NCBI GenBank assembly: GCA_903911145.1
Contig: CAIWCD010000013.1
Span: forward strand, 310,001-374,000
DNA from: an uncultured delta proteobacterium
GTDB lineage: Bacteria > Myxococcota > Myxococcia > Myxococcales > 40CM-4-68-19
Reading direction: 5' to 3'
Length of the DNA: 64,000 nucleotides
The notes under the pieces were generated by a model that was given only the letters and a program-made list of their open reading frames with translations, was not told the origin of the DNA and did no database searches. Position numbers and translations under genes: made by a program. Each line of letters begins with the position of its first letter. Positions within the stretch are counted from its first letter, which is position 1. Below are positions 33,497-42,406 of the stretch, in pieces.

Positions 33497-35700
33497 CAGA
33501 CCATCGCCACCGGGAAGAACGTCGCGCCTGACGCGGCCATCTCGACCAGAAGCGGCGCAGGCTTGAAGCGCAAGCCGAGTTTCTCCTCGTAGCGACGCAG
33601 CCGCTCGACGATCGTCTTGGCGCCAAGTGAATCGGCATAGCGAAACGGTCCGCCGCGGAACGGAGGCCAGCCAAGCCCGAAGACAGCGCCGATGTCTCCA
33701 TCGCGCGCCGAGCGCAGCACCTTCTCGCCGAGGCAGAGCGCGGCCTCGTTCACCATCTGCAGCACGCAGCGCTCCGCGGCTTCTCCCGCCGAAACCGGCG
33801 TGCGCGTGCGACCACCGGGCAGGAGATCGTAGACGGTTTCGTCGACCGACTTGCGGCTCTTTCCTTTCTCCTCGCCGTACGAATAGAAGCCCTTCTTCGC
33901 CTTGCGCCCGAGTCGCCCGTCCGCGATCAGCTTGTCGATTCCGGACGGCGCCAGGAGCCGATCTCCGAACGCCGCATGCATGATGTGCGCGACCTTCGTG
34001 CCGACGTCGATGCCGACCTCGTCGAGCAGTTGGAGCGGCCCGACCGGGAAGCCAAAGCCAGTCAGCGCGCGGTCGATCTCGTCGATCGCGCCGCCTTCCG
34101 CGAGCAGAAAGCTCGCCTCGTTCAAGTACGGCGCGAGGATCCGCGACGTGTAGAAGCCGACGCCATCGTTCACCACGATAACGGTCTTGCCCATCTTCTT
34201 GCCGAGCGCGACCACCGTGGCCACCGTCTGCGACGAGGTCTTCGGCGCGCGGATCACCTCGAGCAGCGGCATCTTGTTCACGGGAGAGAAGAAGTGCATG
34301 CCGATCACGTTCTCGGGATGCGCCGCGCCTTCTGCGATCTTGCCGATCGGTATCGACGAGGTGTTCGACGCGAAGATCGCGCGCGGCGCGGACTTCTCGA
34401 TCTCGGCGACGGTCTTCTGCTTGAGCGCGAGATCCTCGAAGACCGCCTCGACGACGACCTCCGCGTGAGTGAGGCCGCTGAAGTCAGTCGCGCCCGTCAC
34501 TCGCGCGAGCTTCTCGTCGCGGTCGCGGCGCGTGATGCGCTTGCGCTTGACGCCCTCGTCGAGGATTCCGCGAATCTGCGTGAGCCCGCGCGCGAGCCCC
34601 GCATCGTCCTTGTCCTTGAGCCGCACGAAGATTCCGTTGTCGGCGGCGATGTACGCGATCCCCGCGCCCATCAAGCCCGCGCCGAGCATCCCGATCTTCT
34701 CAACCTTCGCTCCCTGGATGTTCGGCTCGTCGACGCCGGTGTCCTTCTTGAGCGCGGTGGTGGCGAAGAAGATCTCCACAAGCCGCTTCGAGACGTCGCT
34801 CACGACCAGCTCGCCAAACAGCGTCGCCTCGGCCTTGAGACCCGCCTCGAGTCCTTGCTCCGCGCCGATGCGCACCGCTTCGAGCGCCTTCTCCGGCGCC
34901 GGATAGTTCCCCTTCGTCTGCTTGAGGAGCGCCTTCTTCGCCTGCTGGAAAAGCACCTTGCGACCGAGCGGATTGTCCTCGAGCGCAATCGTCTGCAGCA
35001 CCTCCGGAGTGAGCCCCTTGAGCAGCTTGGGCAGGCCACCCGAGAGGTCGAGCCGCTTGCGCGAGATCTTCAGCTTCCCATCGGCCAGCTCGCGCGCACG
35101 CGTCTTCGCAACCTCGAGGAGAATCGAGCGCGGCACGACCTCGTCGACCATGCCGAGCTTCTTCGCCTTCGGCGCCTTCACGGTCTTGCCCGCGAGGATG
35201 ATGTCGAGTGCCTGCGCGATGCCGATAAGCCGCGGCAGCCGCTGCGTTCCGCCCGCGCCGGGGAGGAGACCAAGCTGAACCTCGGGCAGACCCAGTTGAG
35301 TCTTCTTGTCGTCGCTGCAGATCCGATAGGTGCAGGCGAGCGTCAACTCGTAGCCGCCACCGAGCGCCGGGCCATGCACCGCGGCGACGATCGGCTTCTT
35401 GCGAGCGAGCGCCTCGAGCTTGTCCATCGCCTGCTGGCCACCGCGTGAGAGCTCCGCCGCCTCTGCCGCGCTGCGCGCACGCGAGAGCATCTGCACATCC
35501 GCGCCGGCGATGAAGCCCTCGGGCTTGCCGCTCGCGATCACGATCGCGCGCACGCTCGCATCGTCCGCGAGCGTGGCGAGCACAGCCTGAAACTCGCTCT
35601 GGAAATCATCGCGCAGCGTGTTCACCGGCTCGCCGGGCACGTCGATGAAGATGGTGGCGACGCCCTGCTCAGTCTCGGTGCGAAACGTGGAAACAGCCAT
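33496..35700 (-). CDS. fadJ: Fatty acid oxidation alpha subunit: enoyl-CoA hydratase / 3-hydroxyacyl-CoA dehydrogenase
   Basis: 734 residues. The N-terminal crotonase domain (about 1-190) has AGADVQML and ALGGGYELTLACTYRI. The dehydrogenase half begins with the NAD-binding GMLGAGLMGAGIAY (about 335-350), followed by NTSSIPIGKIAE, GMHFFSPVNKMPLLEVI and NDGVGFYTSRIL. It catalyses hydration and oxidation steps of beta-oxidation. Length and the FadI-type partner gene upstream favour FadJ over FadB. The start at 35700 has AGGAG upstream; an AT-rich repeat lies 20 bases before it. Confidence 0.93.
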   Translation of the reverse strand: MAVSTFRTETEQGVATIFIDVPGEPVNTLRDDFQSEFQAVLATLADDASVRAIVIASGKPEGFIAGADVQMLSRARSAAEAAELSRGGQQAMDKLEALARKKPIVAAVHGPALGGGYELTLACTYRICSDDKKTQLGLPEVQLGLLPGAGGTQRLPRLIGIAQALDIILAGKTVKAPKAKKLGMVDEVVPRSILLEVAKTRARELADGKLKISRKRLDLSGGLPKLLKGLTPEVLQTIALEDNPLGRKVLFQQAKKALLKQTKGNYPAPEKALEAVRIGAEQGLEAGLKAEATLFGELVVSDVSKRLVEIFFATTALKKDTGVDEPNIQGAKVEKIGMLGAGLMGAGIAYIAADNGIFVRLKDKDDAGLARGLTQIRGILDEGVKRKRITRRDRDEKLARVTGATDFSGLTHAEVVVEAVFEDLALKQKTVAEIEKSAPRAIFASNTSSIPIGKIAEGAAHPENVIGMHFFSPVNKMPLLEVIRAPKTSSQTVATVVALGKKMGKTVIVVNDGVGFYTSRILAPYLNEASFLLAEGGAIDEIDRALTGFGFPVGPLQLLDEVGIDVGTKVAHIMHAAFGDRLLAPSGIDKLIADGRLGRKAKKGFYSYGEEKGKSRKSVDETVYDLLPGGRTRTPVSAGEAAERCVLQMVNEAALCLGEKVLRSARDGDIGAVFGLGWPPFRGGPFRYADSLGAKTIVERLRRYEEKLGLRFKPAPLLVEMAASGATFFPVAMV

Positions 35701-35720
35701 GAAGAAGGCTCCTGCTGGAA

Positions 35721-35775
35721 TTGTCGAAAATTATCGATTCGATAAACTTCGGTAATGGTACGCACTCAAAGCATC
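35721..35775. repeat. Composite repeat between fadI and fadJ (both families)
   Basis: 35721-35739 read on the minus strand is AATCGATAATTTTCGACAA, the partner of the secF leader repeat. On the plus strand, 35758-35775 is GTACGCACTCAAAGCATC, a diverged copy of the 15-bp family. The two types therefore meet in one 94-base spacer, which has no gene. Confidence 0.65.
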
Positions 35776-35794
35776 TGGCGTGCGCGCCCTTCGC

Positions 35795-37087
35795 CTACTC
35801 GCGCTCGAGCACCATTGCCGCGCCGAGACCACCCGCCGCGCAGATCGAGAGGAGCGCAGTCTGCTTGCCCGTGCGCCCGAGTTCGCGCAGCGCCTGCGTG
35901 ACCATGCGCGCGCCCGTCGCGGCGAACGGATGTCCCAGGCTGAGCGAGCCGCCGTGAACATTGAGCTTCTCGTCGGCAACCTCTCCAAGCGGCTCTGCGC
36001 CTCCGAGATGCTTCTTCGCAAAATCGCGACTCGCCCAGGCCTGCAGATTCGACAGAACCTGCGCGGCGAACGCCTCGTGCACCTCGAAGAGATCGATGTC
36101 CGAGAGGCGCAGACCCGCACGCGCGAGCACCTTCGGCACCGAGAACGCGGGAGCCTGCAAAAGCTGCCACGATGGATCGATGCCGGCATAGGCATAGCTG
36201 CGCAGATAGCCGAGCGGCTTCAATCCCAGCGCCTTCGCCTTCTCTTCGGCCATCACGATCAGCGCAGCAGCACCGTCGGTGAGCGGGCTCGAGTTGCCGG
36301 CGGTGATCGAGCCGAACTTGCGATCGAACACGGGCTTGAGTTTCGCGTACCCCTCGACCGTCGAATCCTTGCGGAAGGTGTTGTCCTCGCTCGTCGCCTC
36401 GTACTTCGGCGGAACGAGCACATGCATCACTTCCTGCGCGAACGTCCCGTCGGCCCAGGCCTTGGCCGCGCGCGTGTGCGAGCGATTCGCGAACGCATCC
36501 TGCGCCTCGCGGCTGATGCCGTTCTCCTTCGCCATCTTCTCGGCGCTCTCGCCCATCGACTGGCCCGTCGAGAACTCGGCGATCGCAGGAGGGACCGGCA
36601 GCACATCCTTCGCCGTGATGGTCGAGAAGGCCTTCACTTTGTCGAGCACAGTCTTGCCTTTGCTCGCGAGCACCATCGCCTGCGCGAGCGGGCGCGACAG
36701 ACCGATCGGCACATCGCTCATCGATTCGGTTCCGCCGACGAGCGCGACATCGACATTGCCCGTCGCGATCGCATCGGCCGCCGACGTGAGCGCCTGCAGC
36801 GACGTCGCGCAAGCACGCGAGACCGTATAGGCCTCCGAAGTGCGCGGCAGCCCCGCGGCCAATGCGATCTCGCGCGCGATGTTCGCCACCGAGACGTGGT
36901 GGATCACCGTCCCGAAGACAACCTGATCGATCTCTTTGGGCGCGATGCCGGAGCGCTGCAGAAGCTCCGCGGTGACGATGCGCCCGAGATCCAGCGCAGA
37001 GAGGTTCTTGAACGCAGAGCCAGACTTGACGAACGGAGTCCGGAGTCCTGCGACGATTGCGACGCGGCGACCGATGCGGCTTCCCAT
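35795..37087 (-). CDS. fadI: Acetyl-CoA acyltransferase (thiolase), FadI type
   Basis: 430 residues. The acyl-accepting Cys is at about 93 (SRACATSLQAL), the FadI-style NVHGGSLSLGHPFAATGARM supplies the catalytic His, and CAAGGLGAAMVLERE the second Cys. It performs the last thiolysis step of beta-oxidation with FadJ. The ATG at 37087 has GAGGAG at proper distance; a TTG eight codons upstream is less likely. Confidence 0.95.
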   Translation of the reverse strand: MGSRIGRRVAIVAGLRTPFVKSGSAFKNLSALDLGRIVTAELLQRSGIAPKEIDQVVFGTVIHHVSVANIAREIALAAGLPRTSEAYTVSRACATSLQALTSAADAIATGNVDVALVGGTESMSDVPIGLSRPLAQAMVLASKGKTVLDKVKAFSTITAKDVLPVPPAIAEFSTGQSMGESAEKMAKENGISREAQDAFANRSHTRAAKAWADGTFAQEVMHVLVPPKYEATSEDNTFRKDSTVEGYAKLKPVFDRKFGSITAGNSSPLTDGAAALIVMAEEKAKALGLKPLGYLRSYAYAGIDPSWQLLQAPAFSVPKVLARAGLRLSDIDLFEVHEAFAAQVLSNLQAWASRDFAKKHLGGAEPLGEVADEKLNVHGGSLSLGHPFAATGARMVTQALRELGRTGKQTALLSICAAGGLGAAMVLERE

Positions 37088-37160
37088 GATTTCTCCTCGA
37101 GGAGCGGGCAAGCGCTGCCCGCGACAGCCGCGGCGGAGATAACGGGATTGATGCGCCGTG

Positions 37161-37505
37161 TCAATCGACCTGCGGCCCTCCGACGCGGAGCTTCAGCAAG
37201 TAGTCCCACGAGTAGATGCCCGTCTGGTGATTGTCGCTCCAGTCGAGCTGCACCGCGTAGTTGCCGACCGGATTCATCCCGCGGCAGCGAACGTCCGCAG
37301 CGACCTGCGCCTCACCGACGGTGCGCTTGCCAGTCCACTCCTCGACGCAGCCCGCGCACGGGCATTGCGCACGCAGAAAGCGAGGTGCGAAGTTCGACTC
37401 CTGACCATCCTCCCAGCGAATCGTCAGCCCGCCATGCTCATTGAGCGCGAGGTCAGCGGGACGAACGGGAGGCGTGTGCGGCTTGATCTTGTCGAGGAGG
37501 CCCAT
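37161..37505 (-). CDS. DUF971 / gamma-butyrobetaine hydroxylase-like N-terminal domain protein
   Basis: 114 residues. The domain signature is visible: ALNEHGGLTIRWEDGQES, FLRAQCPCAGCVEEWTGK with a CxCxxC motif that suggests metal binding, and GNYAVQLDWSDNHQTGIYSW with the conserved H-x-x-G-I-Y. Stand-alone copies are widespread and often sit near Fe-S or Mrp-like genes; the function is not established. It lies between the TonB-like gene and fadI on the minus strand. Confidence 0.9.
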   Translation of the reverse strand: MGLLDKIKPHTPPVRPADLALNEHGGLTIRWEDGQESNFAPRFLRAQCPCAGCVEEWTGKRTVGEAQVAADVRCRGMNPVGNYAVQLDWSDNHQTGIYSWDYLLKLRVGGPQVD

Positions 37506-37514
37506 AGGGCGGGT

Positions 37515-38825
37515 CTAATACACCGCTTCGAGCGTCACGCGGGAGTGGACGCTCTTCTTCATCGGATAGAAGCAGTTGGTCGGCACGAAGTTCACGTCGA
37601 GCTGGCAGCCGGCGACCGGCATCGGCGGCGCCTGCTCGAACTCCGCCTCGAAGGCCCAGAGCGTGCGGCGGCGATCCTTCGGCGGCGCACCGAGCAGTCC
37701 CTTCGCACCGAGCGTGCGCGCCTGCCCGAGTACGAGCTTGTCGTAATCGGCGTTCCCGCTCGAGGCCGCGATCGAGACATCTTCGAGCGCACCGTCGGAC
37801 GCCTGCGTGAGCAGCACATGGACGATCAACTTCGTCGACCAGGGATTGTCGGCGCTCCCGCCCGCGGCCTGCGCCTGCTGGATGTTTGCAAGCTGCGAAT
37901 CCATCGCGGTGCCGCGCATGCCGCGATCGGCGGCGAGACCAGCGAGCAGCCCACCGTTGTTCGACTCGCCGGGCATGCCGCGCGCCTTCGCGTCGGGCGA
38001 AATCGGGGAGCCGTTCTTGCCGTAGTTGCCTGCTGCGCGCTTGTAGACCTCGGCCATCTGCCGCATCCCGCGCGGGATGCCTGACGTCGACGCCGGACGA
38101 TTGTCGAGCAGCGTCCAGCCCGGCGCGAACCCCTTGGTGAGCGACTCCTGGACGCCCTGCCAATAGGCATCGCGGCCGTCGCGCGCGCGGGAGAACGCCA
38201 CCTCGTCGCCAACCCAGCCCTTCACTTCTCCCTCGACCCGCGCCTTCTCTGCCGCGAGCGCTTCCGCGGGCGTGAGTTGCTTCACCGGCCCTTGCGGCCC
38301 CTCGCCAAATCCGTTCGTCCAGGTGCCCGCGCCCGCGTGCTTCGAATCGGGCGGCGCGCCGAGTGACGCGAGTGGATCCGCGAGCGTGCGCGACACGCTG
38401 AGCCGCGCTGGTGGCGGTCCGGAGGGTGCAAGACCTTCCGCCTTCGCCCACCGCGCGTCGTGAACTGGCTCGCTGTTCGTCGTTTCTGCAGAGGCGCTCT
38501 CACTGGACGATTCGTCGTGCGCCACCTGCGAGTCAGTGTGCGCATCGCGCGAAACCGGACGCCGACGCATTGACGTCTGCGCGGGCACAACAGGAGCAGG
38601 AATCGAAGCAGGTTTGGATGGCTCCGGAGCGAAACGCAGCTCGACCGACACAGGCGCAGCCGACTTCGCCGGAGCATTCGGCGCCACCGCCGCGTGAAGC
38701 AAAGTGATCGCGAGCAGCGCGTGCGCCACCAGCGCGCCCGCGAGCGCGAGCACGAAGCGACGCGCCGTCGAACGACGCGGCTGCACTGCTTCTGGCTGCA
38801 AAGGACGAAGCTTCACGGTTCGCAT
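37515..38825 (-). CDS. TonB-like envelope protein
   Basis: 436 residues. A basic N-terminus and one membrane helix (RRFVLALAGALVAHALLAIT) precede a Pro/Ala-rich region and a Ser/Glu-rich linker. The C-terminal domain of about 100 residues has LIVHVLLTQASDGALEDVSI and YDKLVLGQARTLGAKGL, close to the TonB/TolA C-terminal pattern. This fits a periplasm-spanning energy transducer, but no ExbBD or TonB-dependent receptor gene is near. The ATG at 38825 starts the conserved membrane anchor. Six cysteine-poor, Gly/Asn-rich segments lie between linker and C-domain. Confidence 0.65.
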   Translation of the reverse strand: MRTVKLRPLQPEAVQPRRSTARRFVLALAGALVAHALLAITLLHAAVAPNAPAKSAAPVSVELRFAPEPSKPASIPAPVVPAQTSMRRRPVSRDAHTDSQVAHDESSSESASAETTNSEPVHDARWAKAEGLAPSGPPPARLSVSRTLADPLASLGAPPDSKHAGAGTWTNGFGEGPQGPVKQLTPAEALAAEKARVEGEVKGWVGDEVAFSRARDGRDAYWQGVQESLTKGFAPGWTLLDNRPASTSGIPRGMRQMAEVYKRAAGNYGKNGSPISPDAKARGMPGESNNGGLLAGLAADRGMRGTAMDSQLANIQQAQAAGGSADNPWSTKLIVHVLLTQASDGALEDVSIAASSGNADYDKLVLGQARTLGAKGLLGAPPKDRRRTLWAFEAEFEQAPPMPVAGCQLDVNFVPTNCFYPMKKSVHSRVTLEAVY

Positions 38826-38930
38826 GCTCCTACGTCTCGAGGCACGCCGCAATCCGCCAGATCGCAGCGGCCCAGGTTCGTGGCGCGGACGCCGCATGAT
38901 AGACGCGGAGCCGATCCCTTCGTGACCTGC

Positions 38931-39800
38931 ATGCGTATCCTTCACTTCTCCGACCCTCATGTGCAGCTGCGCGACTGGCGCACGCGTTCGCTTCGCGCGC
39001 TGGGTCCTCTGCGCGCGCTCGCAACCGCGGAACTCTGGCGCAGCCGGGGCGCTCGCTACGATCGCGCAGAGGAGAGGCTGCATGATCTCGCCGCTCTCTC
39101 TCTTGAACACGACCACGCGATCTGCACGGGAGACCTGACCCAGCTTGGCACACGCGAAGAGATGCAACTCGCGCGGGCCGCGCTGGGCGCGCTCGCGAGC
39201 GATCGTGAGCGCTTCACGACGTTGGCGGGCAATCACGATCGCATCCCGCTCGCGCTGAAGCCCGTGCACTATTTCGAAGAGCTATTCCCTGAGCAGACGG
39301 TCGACGGTGGCGGCAGCGACCTTGGCGAGTTCGCCCCCGTGCGCGTGCGCCTGCTCGGTCCCCACGGAGGAGCCGCGCTCGTGATCGTCGACTCTGCGAT
39401 CGCGATGAGTTGGCCCATCCTGAGCCGCGGAGAGATCACCAGACCCGCCCTGGAGGCGCTCTCGCGCGCTCTTGCGCACCCTGAAGTCCGGGCGCGCTGC
39501 GCTCTCGTGGTGACCCACCACTCGCCGATGCGCGCGCACGGACGCCTCGACTGGCCCGTTCATTACTTGCAGAACACAACCAATTTCCTGCGCGTGGCGC
39601 GAGCAGGTGGCGCGCAGGCGGTCCTCGCGGGACACGTGCACGAGCAGTTCGACCTGCCGGAGACGCCCGAGCGGCCACGCGTGCTCTGCGCGGGAAGCGC
39701 GACGGATGCGAAGCGGCCGACGGCCTACAGCTTGGAGATCCTCGGGCGGCGATTGAGCAACGTCCAGCCGATCGATCTCAGAGCGCGGTTCCATGCGTGA
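38931..39800 (+). CDS. Cytosolic calcineurin-like metallophosphoesterase
   Basis: 289 residues with all five metal-site motifs: LHFSDPHVQ, ICTGDLTQLG, LAGNHDRIP, VVTHHSPM and LAGHVHEQFD. There is no signal peptide. This subgroup resembles small 3',5'-cyclic-nucleotide phosphodiesterase-like or Icc-like enzymes, but the substrate is unknown. A GTG at 38922 is an alternative start three codons upstream. The last eight bases overlap the membrane protein gene that follows. Confidence 0.87.
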   Translation: MRILHFSDPHVQLRDWRTRSLRALGPLRALATAELWRSRGARYDRAEERLHDLAALSLEHDHAICTGDLTQLGTREEMQLARAALGALASDRERFTTLAGNHDRIPLALKPVHYFEELFPEQTVDGGGSDLGEFAPVRVRLLGPHGGAALVIVDSAIAMSWPILSRGEITRPALEALSRALAHPEVRARCALVVTHHSPMRAHGRLDWPVHYLQNTTNFLRVARAGGAQAVLAGHVHEQFDLPETPERPRVLCAGSATDAKRPTAYSLEILGRRLSNVQPIDLRARFHA

Positions 39801-41007
39801 CGACTCGCGACGAGCGCCCGCGACCGGGATGAAGCCTCTCGCTGCGATTCCGTCGGCCGTGTTGGCCGGACTGCTCGCAACTCCGTCGCTGTATCTGATC
39901 GACAAGGTTCTCGGTCTCAGTGCCGTTCCGCTCTACGTCGCCTGCGTCGCCGCGATGGTCGCGATCTGGAGGAGTTCCCCCTCTGCACGGTTTGCCGAGC
40001 GCCTCGGAGAGAAGCGCGCATGCATTCTGGCGGTGGCGACGCTCGCGGCCCTCGTGATCGCGTTCTTCGTGCTCTATCCAATCGCCAAGTCGGGGCAGTT
40101 CGGCGCAGGAAGCGACGCAGACGACGCGCTGAACAAGGCCGCACGCGCTTTGATGGGCGGCCACTTCCCGTATCGGCAGCTGACCTACCGGGGCAACCCG
40201 ATCACGCCGATGCCGGGGGCGCTGCTACTGGCTTCTACGTTTGTGCTGCTGGGAAACGGCGCATACCAGATCTTCCTCTGGCTCCCGGCGGCGTTCCTTG
40301 TCGTGCGCGCAGGCTTCAACGGGAGCAGTGGCCGGGCGCTGACCTTCTCGTGGCTCGTGCTGGCGGCGTGTCCGGCGGTGCTCCACCACCTCGTGACCGG
40401 GATCGACTACGCCGCGAATTCGATCGCGGTGCTCGTGTTCGCGCTCGGCCTTGCGCAGAGCGCCGCGCGCATAGATTCACCTCGGTGGCGAACGCTCGGG
40501 TGGGCCGCGCTCTTCGGCCTCTCGCTGTCGTCGCGCGCCAACTTCGTGTTGCTGGTCCCGCTGGTCGCCCGCCATCTCGCCAAGTGCTGTGGCTGGCGCT
40601 GGTCAGGCAAATTGATCGCGATGGCACTGTTCGCCGCGAGCGTCGTGACCCTGCCCTTCTTCGCCTATGACCCGCAGGGATTCTCGCCGCTGCACACGGC
40701 GGACAAGCTGACGCAGCTCAACCCATTGCTGCCGCACGCCGCGTTCTGGATTCCGGTCGCAGCACTCGCGCTGTCGCTCTGGTTGGCTCTTCGTCCCACC
40801 GTCCGCTCGACCGAGACGTTCCTGCGCGACGCGACACTGGTGCAGGCGTTCGTGGTGCTGCTGCCTGCGACGCTCTGGGCGATGTTCGGAGAGCCGCGCC
40901 TCGACTACACGGCGTTCGGCGAACTGTTCCTCTACTTCGGGCTCGCGTGGATCGCAGCGCGCAGCGGGCGCGACGACCGATCTCTCGACGCGAAGGCATC
41001 CGTATGA
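39793..41007 (+). CDS. Polytopic membrane protein, possible GT-C-like fold
   Basis: 404 residues with about ten hydrophobic helices. After the first three is a loop with GAGSDADDALNKAARALMGGHFPYRQLTYRGNP, whose DD pair recalls the acidic loop of GT-C glycosyltransferases such as GT39/GT87. The length is short for that class and no signature is exact, so the call is tentative. It overlaps the phosphoesterase upstream by 8 bases and the next gene by 4, so the three are translated as a cassette. Confidence 0.6.
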   Translation: MRDDSRRAPATGMKPLAAIPSAVLAGLLATPSLYLIDKVLGLSAVPLYVACVAAMVAIWRSSPSARFAERLGEKRACILAVATLAALVIAFFVLYPIAKSGQFGAGSDADDALNKAARALMGGHFPYRQLTYRGNPITPMPGALLLASTFVLLGNGAYQIFLWLPAAFLVVRAGFNGSSGRALTFSWLVLAACPAVLHHLVTGIDYAANSIAVLVFALGLAQSAARIDSPRWRTLGWAALFGLSLSSRANFVLLVPLVARHLAKCCGWRWSGKLIAMALFAASVVTLPFFAYDPQGFSPLHTADKLTQLNPLLPHAAFWIPVAALALSLWLALRPTVRSTETFLRDATLVQAFVVLLPATLWAMFGEPRLDYTAFGELFLYFGLAWIAARSGRDDRSLDAKASV

Positions 41008-41888
41008 CACGGCGTATGACACCGCATCCGATGACGTCGCGAACGGCAACCGTGCTCTGCGTTCTCGCCCTCTCTGGCGCAGCGCACGCAGCCGTTTCGG
41101 AATCAACTGCGCGCCAACGTCTGGATGCAGACGTCGCCGCCGGTCGCCCGCTGGTCGCGCACATCGTCGTTGCGCTCGCAGACAACGAGCACCAGGGAAT
41201 CATCCCCGTCCCGAAAGCGCTGGGGAGCGGACAGGCGCCGCGCACGAATCTCTATTGGGGAGCGGCCTACGGCGTGCGCAACTACTTCGCGAAGAAGGCC
41301 GGCTGGACCGAACTGCGTACGCCTCCAGCGAAATCATCGTTCGTCCTCGAGCGCACAGTCTTCCGCAAACGCATCGAGCGAGGCGGACACGAGATCGCGA
41401 TCTACGCAGTCGCCGATGCCTACGACGGCGCGCACATCCGGGAGGCGATCGTCGACGACCTCGAGTTCCTCGCCGGACGCTCGGCCGAGCGCGTGGAGGC
41501 AAGTGACAAAAACGAGAAAGTGTCACTCAGCGCCGGCGGCGATGCGCAGCTCATCATCTACGTCGGCCACGACGGCCTGATGGACTTCAACGTCCCCGCG
41601 CCCGCGCCAGCAGCGGACGGAAGCGCCCGCACCGCGATCGTGCTCGCGTGCATCAGCCGGTCATACTTTGGCCCGCTCGTCGATCGCGCGGGCGCGTTCA
41701 GCCTCGTGACGACGACAGGCTTGATGGCCCCGGAGGCGTACACGGTGGATGCAGCGCTCGCGGCGTGGTTCGGCGGCGCGAGCGCGAGCGACGTGCGATC
41801 GGCCGCGGCAGAGATCTACGATCGGTATCAGCACTGCGGACGCGGCGGCGCGCGGCGTCTGTTCGGCGCTGCGCGCGAAGCGCGATGA
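41004..41888 (+). CDS. Exported protein of an uncharacterised conserved family
   Basis: 294 residues. A signal peptide ends near SGAAHAA. The mature part has HIVVALADNEHQGIIPVPKA and TNLYWGAAYGVRNYF, then VADAYDGAHIREAIVDD and IYVGHDGLMDFNVP. These blocks look strongly conserved and, from memory, recur in a family of unknown function across several phyla; a search must confirm it. The invariant-looking H, D, N, W, Y and YVGHDGLMD residues suggest an enzyme. The ATG at 41004 overlaps the previous stop (ATGA); an in-frame ATG at 41031 starts closer to the signal peptide. Confidence 0.75.
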   Translation: MTRRMTPHPMTSRTATVLCVLALSGAAHAAVSESTARQRLDADVAAGRPLVAHIVVALADNEHQGIIPVPKALGSGQAPRTNLYWGAAYGVRNYFAKKAGWTELRTPPAKSSFVLERTVFRKRIERGGHEIAIYAVADAYDGAHIREAIVDDLEFLAGRSAERVEASDKNEKVSLSAGGDAQLIIYVGHDGLMDFNVPAPAPAADGSARTAIVLACISRSYFGPLVDRAGAFSLVTTTGLMAPEAYTVDAALAAWFGGASASDVRSAAAEIYDRYQHCGRGGARRLFGAAREAR

Positions 41889-42314
41889 GCGCGGCACGAG
41901 GCTCTCACTTGAACGTGAGCGGGACGCGCCCGACATAGAGAGGGAAATCATCGACGACGCCGAGATCACCAACTGGCCGGCTTCACCCTTCCAGGCGACA
42001 TCTTGGGCGAGCTGGGTCGATCATCGTCGTCACCTCGCGCAACTGGCGACAGCGCAAACGCGGCGACGCAAGCAGCGACGGAGAGTCTCAACTGCGCGTT
42101 CAGCATGCGCACGCAATACCGCATTGCGCCTGATCCGCCGCGTGCGCGCGATCACATTCGACGAGCAAGACGTGCACTCTTCTCCGTCGTGATCGAACCG
42201 ACGACGGCGACAATCGCTCATCACGCCGCGTCCGGCCCCACGCTGGCTGCGTCGAGACACGAACACGTCGTGCCGTGAATCGCTCTACGTCCGGACCACA
42301 GAGGCCGAGTCGAG
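41889..42314. other. Intergenic stretch without a convincing gene
   Basis: About 425 bases between the convergent ends of the exported-protein gene and the permease gene. Reading frames present are short, Arg/Ser-rich and of shadow-like composition. On the minus strand, near 41905-41960, a short run reads VGDLGVVDDFPLYVGRVPL before a stop, which looks like a protein C-terminus without its body. A decayed gene remnant is possible but not shown. Confidence 0.4.
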
Positions 42315-42394
42315 CCGCGATCACTTTTCGCGCGGAGCCGCGCAGCGTGCCCCCTTGCGGGGCACCGAGCAGCGAGCACGTAAAGTGATCGCGG
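42315..42394. repeat. Branched inverted-repeat element (REP-like or structured RNA)
   Basis: CCGCGATCACTTT (42315-42327) pairs perfectly with AAAGTGATCGCGG (42382-42394). The 54-base interior holds two more hairpins: GCGCG-GAGC-CGCGC (42330-42343), and TGCCCC-CTTGC-GGGGCA (42348-42364). The outcome is a three-way-junction-like fold of 80 bases at a convergent gene junction, 13 bases from the permease stop. It lacks a T tract. A REP/REPIN-type element, a bidirectional terminator or a small RNA are all possible. Confidence 0.65.
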
Positions 42395-42406
42395 TCGATC
42401 GGCCGA

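Noticed and set aside
41905-42060. Decayed gene with C-terminus VGDLGVVDDFPLYVGRVPL on the minus strand
   Set aside because: Only about 20 codons are gene-like and upstream frames are interrupted; too little to call a pseudogene.
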